From contig NZ_AODL01000001.1 of assembly GCF_000525995.1 (NCBI RefSeq), forward strand, positions 1 to 42,155: 42,155 nt of DNA. The letters run 5' to 3'. Positions 19,423-25,429 of the stretch are shown piece by piece. The position numbers were made by a program, and so were the translations under genes. The stretch's first letter is position 1. Every line of letters starts with the position of its first letter. A model generated the notes under the pieces. It was not told the DNA's origin and searched no databases. It saw nothing but the letters and a program-made list of their open reading frames with translations. The DNA comes from Paenilisteria riparia FSL S10-1204 (GTDB lineage: Bacteria > Bacillota > Bacilli > Lactobacillales > Listeriaceae).

Positions 19423-19431
19423 TGCTATAAT
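19423..19431 (+). promoter_or_regulatory. Extended -10 promoter for nusG
   Basis: TGCTATAAT is a perfect extended -10. No clear -35 is seen at 17 bases. It lies upstream of the hairpin at 19448-19473, so transcripts from it meet a possible attenuator before nusG. Confidence 0.6.
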
Positions 19432-19447
19432 ACAATTATTGAGATAG

Positions 19448-19473
19448 AACCCGAGGCAATTTCGGGTTTTTTT
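19448..19473 (+). terminator. Hairpin terminator/attenuator between secE and nusG
   Basis: AACCCGA pairs with TCGGGTT, then Ts. It would terminate rpmG-secE messages and would also attenuate the transcript from the 19423 promoter. Confidence 0.78.
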
Positions 19474-19568
19474 ATTTTGGAACAGTACCTATGTTAAGGA
19501 ATTATAGAGGTTTTATTATATACATTTAGAAGGAGGATGACCCCAATTGGTGGCGGTCAAACAAGAGC

Positions 19569-20102
19569 ATGGAAAAGAATTGGTATGTTGTACACACGTA
19601 TTCTGGTTATGAAAACAAAGTTAAAGCTAACCTTGAGAAACGTGTAGAATCCATGGGAATGTCAGATAAGATTTTCCGCGTGATGGTTCCTGAAGAAGAA
19701 GAAACAGAAGTAAAGAATGGTAAAACAAAAACACTGAAACGTAAAGTTTTCCCGGGTTACGTACTTGTTGAAATCATTATGACAGATGATTCGTGGTACG
19801 TGGTTCGTAATACGCCGGGTGTTACTGGATTCGTCGGCTCTGCCGGAGCGGGCTCTAAACCAACTGCCTTGCTACCGGAAGAAGCAGATCGTATTCTGAA
19901 GAGCATGGGTATGAACGAACGTCGTCAAGAAGCCGATTTCGAGCTTGGCGAAACAGTAATGGTTAAAGAAGGACCGTTTGCTGAGTTCTCAGGCAAAGTA
20001 GAAGAAATCGATAACGATAAAGCGAAAGCCAAAGTTATGGTTAACATGTTTGGGCGTGAAACACCAGTTGAGGTTGATTTCGACCAAATCGAAAGACTGT
20101 AA
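19569..20102 (+). CDS. nusG: NusG, transcription elongation/termination factor
   Basis: Binds RNA polymerase and controls pausing and Rho-linked termination. 177 residues: the NGN domain (about 3-115) with WYVVHTYSGYE and VFPGYVLVE, then a C-terminal KOW domain (about 125-175) with VKEGPFAEFSGKV. The ATG has no good ribosome site nearby: the strong AGGAGG is at 19531-19536, over 30 bases away, and a short out-of-frame ORF from TTG 19547 starts there. The family alignment still supports MEKNWYVV as the start. Confidence 0.96.
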   Translation: MEKNWYVVHTYSGYENKVKANLEKRVESMGMSDKIFRVMVPEEEETEVKNGKTKTLKRKVFPGYVLVEIIMTDDSWYVVRNTPGVTGFVGSAGAGSKPTALLPEEADRILKSMGMNERRQEADFELGETVMVKEGPFAEFSGKVEEIDNDKAKAKVMVNMFGRETPVEVDFDQIERL

Positions 20103-20106
20103 TGCT

Positions 20107-20214
20107 ATGAGTTCAGGCCTATCAGCAGCTATAGCCGCAGCATTGATTGCCATCCTAGGCATTATCGTATTGCTCATGTGCGGCTCAATCATATGGAAAG
20201 CTATCAAAAAATAA
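20107..20214 (+). CDS. Hypothetical 35-residue single-span membrane peptide
   Basis: A short ORF starting 4 bases after the nusG stop, reading MSSGLSAAIAAALIAILGII then VLLMCGSIIWKAIKK. Residues about 5-30 form one hydrophobic helix rich in Ala/Ile/Leu, and the end is basic (WKAIKK), the shape of small membrane regulators or type I toxin-like peptides. There is no strong ribosome site, but closeness to nusG allows translational coupling. I do not recognise a family. The ORF is clean and its composition is clearly membrane-like, which argues for a real gene, but translation is unproven. Confidence 0.5.
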   Translation: MSSGLSAAIAAALIAILGIIVLLMCGSIIWKAIKK

Positions 20215-20274
20215 TATTGAGAGGCTTGGATGGTATATATCCAGGTCTTTCTTTGTTAAAAGGAGGTTTTGCAA

Positions 20275-20754
20275 ATGGCAGACGAGTACGCTGAATCTAT
20301 CTACTTCCAACTAAAAAGCATTGCATCGTTCTACGATATCGATTTCCATCTATATTTAAAAAGTTCCGGCGGCTTTGGTGAACTTTGCATGGACTGGAAT
20401 GATGCGGACGGTTATCTTCTGTATGGTGACGAGCGTGGTGAACGAGTGAGCCTTTTCAAAACAAAGGATTTTGACACCTTCAAATATGAAGTTTTCCTCC
20501 ATCTCGCATTTCGCATGGGTCTTGCATACGAACTGAAACACCGCGATCTCACTTATATTCGCAAAAACGACGACGATCTCCAGGGCGACACGCGAAAAGT
20601 AGCATTTGAAGAAACGGTTCGCCTTTTAAAGCAAATGAATCCAGATTGGGCGCGCCAAGCCGCATATCATTACGCCGAATATCTCAACATGTGGCGAACG
20701 AACAAGAACGTCGCGTACAATTTTGCAACAGACAGGTTTGAAGCTACAGAATAA
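20275..20754 (+). CDS. Conserved hypothetical protein
   Basis: A 159-residue soluble protein with no signal peptide or membrane helix. It is rich in aromatic and acidic residues (YFQLKSIASFYDIDFHLYLK near the start; DWARQAAYHYAEYLNMW near 127-143). The start ATG giving MADEYAES is set by AAAGGAGG upstream; the in-frame TTG two codons earlier is too close to that site. A gene of similar size sits between nusG and rplK in L. monocytogenes as I remember it. No domain or function is recognised. Confidence 0.85.
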   Translation: MADEYAESIYFQLKSIASFYDIDFHLYLKSSGGFGELCMDWNDADGYLLYGDERGERVSLFKTKDFDTFKYEVFLHLAFRMGLAYELKHRDLTYIRKNDDDLQGDTRKVAFEETVRLLKQMNPDWARQAAYHYAEYLNMWRTNKNVAYNFATDRFEATE

Positions 20755-20767
20755 CCTCAAAAAAATC

Positions 20768-20796
20768 TTGCAATCAGAGCGTGTTAGTGGTATCCT
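20768..20796 (+). promoter_or_regulatory. Promoter of rplK-rplA
   Basis: TTGCAA (20768-20773), 17 bases, TATCCT (20791-20796), about 90 bases before rplK. Confidence 0.62.
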
Positions 20797-20826
20797 ATAT
20801 GAGGTACAATTTTTGTGCTTTTTAAC

Positions 20827-20860
20827 GTGGGAGGGGAAATGATTAACCCCATTAAACCAC
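20827..20860 (+). promoter_or_regulatory. Candidate L1-binding RNA site in the rplK leader
   Basis: GTGG-GA-GGGG (20827-20836) folds with CCCC (20847-20850) and CCAC (20857-20860), leaving an asymmetric internal loop. This resembles the two-helix site that ribosomal protein L1 binds to repress its own operon. A similar site precedes rplA. Confidence 0.55.
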
Positions 20861-20886
20861 ATCACGGACTTAAGGAGGTGTGTCTC

Positions 20887-21312
20887 GTGGCTAAAAAAGT
20901 AATCAAAGAGGTTAAGTTGCAAATTCCAGCAGGTAAAGCTAATCCAGCTCCACCAGTTGGTCCAGCACTAGGTCAAGCGGGCGTAAACATTATGGGATTC
21001 TGTAAGGAGTTCAATGCGCGTACAAGCGATCAAGCTGGTCTAATTATTCCTGTTGTGATTTCTGTGTATGAAGATCGTTCTTTCACATTCATCACTAAAA
21101 CTCCGCCAGCAGCAGTTTTGCTTAAAAAAGCAGCTAAAGTTGAAAAAGGATCAGGTGAACCAAACCGTAATAAAGTTGCGGTTGTGAAACGTGCTCAAGT
21201 ACAAGAAATCGCTGAATTAAAAATGCCGGATCTAAACGCTGCAAATGTTGAATCTGCAATGCGTATGGTTGAAGGTACTGCGCGTAGCATGGGTATTACA
21301 ATCGAAGACTAA
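20887..21312 (+). CDS. rplK: Ribosomal protein L11
   Basis: Large-subunit protein of the GTPase-associated centre, 141 residues. The N-terminal domain shows [20 protein letters not shown] (proline-rich switch helix, about 9-28), and the C-terminal rRNA-binding domain ends [12 protein letters not shown]. The start is GTG at 20887, chosen because AAGGAGG (20873-20879) is correctly spaced and the family begins VAKKV; the longer frame from 20815 is upstream leader. Confidence 0.97.
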   Translation: MAKKVIKEVKLQIPAGKANPAPPVGPALGQAGVNIMGFCKEFNARTSDQAGLIIPVVISVYEDRSFTFITKTPPAAVLLKKAAKVEKGSGEPNRNKVAVVKRAQVQEIAELKMPDLNAANVESAMRMVEGTARSMGITIED

Positions 21313-21339
21313 TACCAATCATGTCTTTAATGCGTATCA

Positions 21340-21424
21340 GGAATAAGAAAAAGAACCACTGAACGAAGCGGGTCAAACCGTTTATCATATTTTTTGAATA
21401 AAACGTTCATCTTTTCTTATTTCA
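21340..21424 (+). other. Long imperfect stem between rplK and rplA
   Basis: A left arm around 21340-21366 (AGGAATAAGAAAAAGA then TGAACG) is complementary, with mismatches, to CGTTCATCTTTTCTTATTTC at about 21405-21424. It brackets a small loop region. It may be an RNA processing or regulatory structure ahead of rplA. No T run follows, so it is not a standard terminator. Confidence 0.45.
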
Positions 21425-21447
21425 AATCAGACAATGTTCTGGTTTAC

Positions 21448-21473
21448 GTGGGAGGAAATTCCGATATAACCAC
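21448..21473 (+). promoter_or_regulatory. Candidate L1-binding RNA site before rplA
   Basis: GTGG-GA-GGAA...TTCC-GATATAA-CCAC: outer helix GTGG (21448-21451)/CCAC (21470-21473), inner helix GGAA/TTCC, with GA opposite GATATAA. It matches the general shape of known L1 autoregulatory sites and lies just before the rplA ribosome site. Confidence 0.6.
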
Positions 21474-21492
21474 AGAATAGGAGGAAAAAAGA

Positions 21493-22182
21493 ATGGCTAA
21501 GAAAGGTAAAAAGTATCAAGATGCTGTAAAGCTAATCGATGCTGACAAAGCTTATTCGGTTGAAGAAGCTGTAGAACTTGCTAAAAAAGCAGACTTCGCT
21601 AAATTCGATGCAACTGTAGAAGTAGCATTTCGTTTAGGCGTTGACCCTAAAAAAGCAGATCAACAAATCCGCGGCGCTGTTGTACTTCCAAATGGTACAG
21701 GTAAAACACAACGCGTATTAGTATTTGCAAAAGGCGAAAAAGCAAAAGAAGCTGAGGCTGCTGGCGCTGATTTCGTTGGAGAAGCAGATTTCGTTGAGAA
21801 GATCAACCAAGGTTGGTTCGATTTTGACGTTATCGTAGCAACACCTGATATGATGGGTGAAGTTGGTAAATTAGGTCGTGTCCTAGGACCAAAAGGCTTA
21901 ATGCCAAACCCTAAAACAGGAACAGTAACAATGGACGTAACAAAAGCAGTGAACGAAATCAAAGCTGGTAAAGTAGAATACCGCGTTGACAAGTCTGGTA
22001 ATGTCCACACTGCAATTGGTAAAGTTTCATTCGATACTGACAAGCTAATTGAGAACTTCCGTACAATTAACGACGTTCTTCAAAAAGCAAAACCTGCTGC
22101 TGCAAAAGGAACTTATGTAAAAAACGTAACTGTTACAACTACATTCGGACCTGGCGTAAAAGTAGATCCATCTTCATTCTAA
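21493..22182 (+). CDS. rplA: Ribosomal protein L1
   Basis: Large-subunit protein of the mobile L1 stalk that helps release E-site tRNA; also a translational repressor of its operon in many bacteria. 229 residues. The signature [20 protein letters not shown] (about 125-144) is present, as are the N-terminal [11 protein letters not shown] and the C-terminal [23 protein letters not shown] precedes the ATG. It is 180 bases after rplK, with structured RNA between. Confidence 0.97.
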   Translation: MAKKGKKYQDAVKLIDADKAYSVEEAVELAKKADFAKFDATVEVAFRLGVDPKKADQQIRGAVVLPNGTGKTQRVLVFAKGEKAKEAEAAGADFVGEADFVEKINQGWFDFDVIVATPDMMGEVGKLGRVLGPKGLMPNPKTGTVTMDVTKAVNEIKAGKVEYRVDKSGNVHTAIGKVSFDTDKLIENFRTINDVLQKAKPAAAKGTYVKNVTVTTTFGPGVKVDPSSF

Positions 22183-22201
22183 GTTTATCTTAGAAATGAG
22201 C

Positions 22202-22230
22202 TTGACGACGTTGTTCTATTTTGATAGAAT
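22202..22230 (+). promoter_or_regulatory. Promoter of rplJ-rplL
   Basis: TTGACG (22202-22207), 17 bases, TAGAAT (22225-22230). Confidence 0.85.
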
Positions 22231-22261
22231 AGCATAGTTGAAACAAAACAGAATATCCTAA

Positions 22262-22374
22262 CCGTAGACAGCTGGCGCGTCCTATGTACGCTTAATATTT
22301 GCCCGCCGAGGATTTTTGGCAAGTGACTTTGTGTCCTTGCGTGAACCCCTCGCGTCTACGGTGTGAGGGGTTTC
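22262..22374 (+). ncRNA. L10 leader RNA with attenuator
   Basis: Leader upstream of rplJ with two exclusive folds. CCGTAGAC (22262-22269) can pair with GTCTACGG (22354-22361). That second segment is the loop of a hairpin AACCCCTC/GAGGGGTT (22344-22351 with 22365-22372). This layout matches L10-type leaders, in which L10(L12)4 binding shifts the balance and represses rplJL. The T-rich tail after the hairpin is short, so attenuation may be partial. Confidence 0.8.
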
Positions 22375-22431
22375 TTATATGCTTTGAGTCAGTATTGACT
22401 TAAACAATCATGATGGAGGTGGAAAACAAAG

Positions 22432-22932
22432 ATGAGTAAAATTTTAGAATTAAAACAAGGTGCTGTTAACGAAATTACTACGAAATTAAAAGACAGTGCT
22501 TCAACAGTAATCGTTGACTATCGCGGTTTAAACGTTGCTGAAATTACCGAATTACGTAAACAATTACGTGAAGCTGGTATTGATTTTAAAGTATACAAAA
22601 ACTCGCTAATGCGTCGCGCTGCTGAAGCTGCTGGACTAGAAGGCTTGAACGAAGTATTGACAGGCCCTAGCGCTATCGCTTTCAGTAACGAAGACGTTGT
22701 TGCTCCTGCAAAAATCATTAACGATTTCGCAAAAGCACACGAAGCATTAGAAATTAAAGCTGGTATCATCGAAGGTAAAGTATCTTCTGTTGAAGATGTT
22801 AAAGCTCTTGCTTCTCTACCATCACGCGAAGGCTTGCTATCTATGCTGCTTAGCGTACTTCAAGCTCCAGTTCGTAACTTGGCACTTGCTACAAAAGCTG
22901 TTGCAACCCAAAAAGAAGAACAAGGCGCATAA
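22432..22932 (+). CDS. rplJ: Ribosomal protein L10
   Basis: Base of the L7/L12 stalk, 166 residues. The N-terminal rRNA-binding domain shows [20 protein letters not shown] (about 24-43) and [14 protein letters not shown]; the C-terminal helix (about 135-165) holds L7/L12 dimers. GGAGGTGG precedes the ATG. It is likely autoregulated through its leader. rplL follows 76 bases later. Confidence 0.97.
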   Translation: MSKILELKQGAVNEITTKLKDSASTVIVDYRGLNVAEITELRKQLREAGIDFKVYKNSLMRRAAEAAGLEGLNEVLTGPSAIAFSNEDVVAPAKIINDFAKAHEALEIKAGIIEGKVSSVEDVKALASLPSREGLLSMLLSVLQAPVRNLALATKAVATQKEEQGA

Positions 22933-23008
22933 GTTTTACATGGTGAATCTTCACCAACAACCAATCTCGGCATAGACCGAAAATATATTATAATGGAGGA
23001 ATTTCAAA

Positions 23009-23377
23009 ATGGCTTTAAACATTGAAGAAATCATTGCTTCCGTAAAAGAAGCAACTGTATTAGAATTAAACGATTTAGTAAAAGCAATCGAAGAAGAATT
23101 TGGCGTAACTGCTGCTGCTCCTGTAGCTGCTGGTGCTGCTGCTGGTGGCGCTGCTGCTGAAGAGCAAACTGAATTCACAGTAGAACTAGCTTCTGCTGGA
23201 GATCAAAAAATCAAAGTTATCAAAGTGGTTCGTGAAATCACTGGTCTTGGCTTGAAAGAAGCTAAAGAAGTTGTAGATAACGCTCCTAAAGCTCTTAAAG
23301 AAGGCGTTTCTAAAGAAGAAGCAGACGAAATCGTTGCTAAACTTGAAGAAGTTGGCGCTAACGTAGTTGTTAAATAA
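23009..23377 (+). CDS. rplL: Ribosomal protein L7/L12
   Basis: Multi-copy stalk protein that recruits translation factors, 122 residues. The N-terminal dimerisation domain (1-33), an Ala/Gly hinge (about 35-52, nearly all A, G and V), and the C-terminal factor-binding domain with [20 protein letters not shown] (about 70-89) are visible. ATGGAGGAA is the ribosome site. A strong terminator follows. Confidence 0.97.
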   Translation: MALNIEEIIASVKEATVLELNDLVKAIEEEFGVTAAAPVAAGAAAGGAAAEEQTEFTVELASAGDQKIKVIKVVREITGLGLKEAKEVVDNAPKALKEGVSKEEADEIVAKLEEVGANVVVK

Positions 23378-23429
23378 GAACGATAAGTGTAGCGCGCGGG
23401 TTTAGATACCAGCACGCGAAACTAGACAC

Positions 23430-23478
23430 GAAGAGCACCAAGTTAGCCTAATGCTGATCTTGGGGCTCTTCGTTTTTT
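23430..23478 (+). terminator. Terminator of rplJ-rplL
   Basis: GAAGAGC...CCAAG pairs with CTTGG...GCTCTTC and is followed by TTTTTT. Confidence 0.92.
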
Positions 23479-23502
23479 ATACATAGAAAGGTGGCGGGGA
23501 AC

Positions 23503-24108
23503 ATGAGCAATAAGCATTACTATACAAAAAATAGTGATTTAGATCATAACCGTAAAACATGGAGCTTTGAACTACGAGGTTCTTCTATCCAATTTATTAG
23601 TGATGCTGGCGTTTTTTCGAAAACAACAGTAGATTTTGGGTCACGTTTGTTAATTGAAAGCTTTGAAGCGACAAGTCCAGATGGGAAGTTCTTGGATGTC
23701 GGTTGTGGCTATGGCCCAATTGGTCTTGCTTTTGCGAAAAGCTATCCGGAAGTGCAAGTGGACATGGTTGACGTGAATGACCGGGCGCTGGAATTATCTG
23801 CAGAAAACGCGAAGAATAACGGTTTGGGCAATGTTCGTGTTTTTGAAAGTTCGGTGTATGACGCTGTTGCGGATTGTGATTATACTGATATTATTAGTAA
23901 CCCGCCGATTCGTGCTGGGAAGAAAATTGTGCATGAGATTCTTTCGGGAAGCTTTGAACACCTACAAACTGGCGGCAGTCTTTGGATTGTTATTCAGAAG
24001 AAGCAAGGTGGGCCCTCTGCGGCGGCTAAGATGGAAGAGGTTTTTGGTAATGTCGAAGTTGTGGCGAAGGATAAGGGGTATTTTATTTATCGGAGTGTGA
24101 AAGAGTAA
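23503..24108 (+). CDS. ybxB: YbxB, class I SAM-dependent methyltransferase (RsmC-like)
   Basis: A 201-residue methyltransferase related to 16S rRNA G1207 enzyme RsmC. The SAM loop is FLDVGCGYGPIG (about 63-74) and the catalytic motif is SNPPIRAGK (about 131-139), with the NPP typical of base N-methylation. The start MSNKHYY is set by AAGGTGG; four codons upstream form part of the ribosome site. Its location between rplL and rpoB is conserved in Bacillus. The rRNA target is inferred, not shown. Confidence 0.92.
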   Translation: MSNKHYYTKNSDLDHNRKTWSFELRGSSIQFISDAGVFSKTTVDFGSRLLIESFEATSPDGKFLDVGCGYGPIGLAFAKSYPEVQVDMVDVNDRALELSAENAKNNGLGNVRVFESSVYDAVADCDYTDIISNPPIRAGKKIVHEILSGSFEHLQTGGSLWIVIQKKQGGPSAAAKMEEVFGNVEVVAKDKGYFIYRSVKE

Positions 24109-24116
24109 GAGCAGTG

Positions 24117-24152
24117 AAGTTACTATCTTTAAGTAAGATGGTGGCTTTTTTT
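24117..24152 (+). terminator. Terminator of ybxB
   Basis: A 13-base-pair stem (AAGTTACTATCTT with AAGATGGTGGCTT, several G-U) followed by Ts. Confidence 0.88.
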
Positions 24153-24235
24153 GTGGGGAAATTGTTGAATGGAGTCTTTTTGTATATAAAATAGCCAATA
24201 TCTAGTTGTTAGTGGTCAAATATGTTCATATATCG

Positions 24236-24241
24236 TATAAT
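24236..24241 (+). promoter_or_regulatory. -10 element before the Sigma_reg-like gene
   Basis: A TATAAT hexamer 32 bases before the start codon. No convincing -35 is present, so an activator may be needed. Confidence 0.45.
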
Positions 24242-24272
24242 TAAGAAAAACATATGAAATGAGGGCATATTT

Positions 24273-25145
24273 ATGAAAACTGGTACCAAAAAGATTTTAA
24301 TGACATTAGCGACACTGGTAGTTCTTTGTGGCATTGTTTTTGTTGTGTTATTGAAATCTGTGACATCTAGCGCTGTACAATTAGATGAAGATGTTCTGAA
24401 TCAATCTATCGTAAACGCGCCAAACGTGAAACTAGGGAATCAAGTGAAAATTTCGGCAGACTTATTTGGTGGTAAGTTCATGTATAAACAAATGAAAGAT
24501 GTTGATGGATACATAATTCCGTGGTCTGATGTGTATGCGAGTTATACCAATTCTGGAGATAACTGGTACCAAGAGAGTGCAATAAGCGAGACGAATGGTA
24601 CGACAGAGTTTGCAGAAAATACGAATCACAAAATGATGCACTTTTATAAACCTGACGGTAGCTATCAAAGAGTGGTAAACGAGCTTGAAGGATTGACGGG
24701 AAATGCGAATAAGGTTATGGAGGTTGCGATTTCATTTGATAAACCATACGATTTGCAAGAAGTTCTAGGTTTTCTACCGACTAATCTTAATATAGCGTGG
24801 TTTTGGCTGGAAGCTGAGAATACGAATGAGCTGTTAGATATGGCGCAAGTTTACGGATTTGAAGGCTTGCAAAAACCAATTCCAGGAGTCGCTACTAAAG
24901 AAGTGTACGCTGCAAACTATAGTAATTTCCTTGCTGGGCTGGATAAGTTGCAAAACAAAACTAGCAAAATGGCGGACATGTACGCAAAATATAACAAGCT
25001 AAACTGGAGTGAAGTACAAATCCAAGGCATTATCGTAACGGGGCAAGAAAAAAATCTCAAAACTATTGCGAACCATAAATTCATCCGCGCCTCAGAAATC
25101 GGTGCAACAGCAGACATTGTTCCATATATCAAACCATACAAATAA
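24273..25145 (+). CDS. Membrane-anchored Sigma_reg (sigma factor regulator)-like protein, orphan
   Basis: A 290-residue protein with one N-terminal membrane helix (about 9-30) and a large extracytoplasmic part. The C-terminal half resembles the sigma factor regulator C-terminal family: VAISFDKPYDLQEVLGFLP (about 150-168), NIAWFWLEAE (about 173-182) and a late conserved segment before SEIGATADIVPYIKPY. Such proteins usually sit next to an ECF sigma gene and have a cytoplasmic N-terminal part. Here there is no sigma gene beside it and only about 8 residues lie on the cytoplasmic side. It is inserted between ybxB and rpoB with a -10 upstream and a terminator downstream. Function is unknown; the family link is from recognition only. 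Confidence 0.7.
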   Translation: MKTGTKKILMTLATLVVLCGIVFVVLLKSVTSSAVQLDEDVLNQSIVNAPNVKLGNQVKISADLFGGKFMYKQMKDVDGYIIPWSDVYASYTNSGDNWYQESAISETNGTTEFAENTNHKMMHFYKPDGSYQRVVNELEGLTGNANKVMEVAISFDKPYDLQEVLGFLPTNLNIAWFWLEAENTNELLDMAQVYGFEGLQKPIPGVATKEVYAANYSNFLAGLDKLQNKTSKMADMYAKYNKLNWSEVQIQGIIVTGQEKNLKTIANHKFIRASEIGATADIVPYIKPYK

Positions 25146-25154
25146 CTCCAAACA

Positions 25155-25199
25155 AAAAGGCTGAATCAACGAAGTGCATTTTGTTGACGCAGTCTTTTC
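25155..25199 (+). terminator. Terminator overlapping the rpoB promoter
   Basis: AAAGGCTG pairs with CAGTCTTT and, inside, TCAAC with GTTGA, leaving a 12-base loop; followed by TTTTC. It contains the rpoB -35 at 25184. Confidence 0.65.
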
Positions 25200-25212
25200 A
25201 CTATGCTATTAT
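25184..25212 (+). promoter_or_regulatory. Promoter of rpoB-rpoC
   Basis: TTGACG (25184-25189), 17 bases, TATTAT (25207-25212) with a TG extension. Strong, as expected for RNA polymerase genes. Confidence 0.88.
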
Positions 25213-25218
25213 AGTAAG

Positions 25219-25429
25219 ATGCCAAAAGAATCGATATTGCCATTTTTGACGGTGAATATGGAGGAATTGCAGTTTTAGCCTGTTTGGTTCACATAGCAAG
25301 AAAATAGTGGTTTTCTTTTAAGGAGCCCACTTTCTTTTTGTCTTTTTTAGGTATTTTTGCCAAGTTCCATTGTACTATTTTTGTTGCAATGTGCTTAATA
25401 AATTTAGTTTATTTGAGAGGGTGAATGAG
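25219..25429 (+). other. rpoB untranslated leader
   Basis: About 210 bases of leader with no protein of support; a six-codon ORF at 25258 (MEELQF) is too short to claim. A weak hairpin AGTGG/CCACT with a T-rich tail lies around 25305-25340 and could attenuate. No known riboswitch motif was recognised. Confidence 0.5.

Noticed and set aside
25258..25278. Six-codon leader peptide (MEELQF) in the rpoB leader
   Set aside because: Too short and without conservation evidence to claim as a regulatory peptide.
25370..25429. Upstream extension of RpoB (20 extra residues)
   Set aside because: No ribosome site at the upstream ATG; the TTG at 25430 has a good site and matches the family N-terminus.
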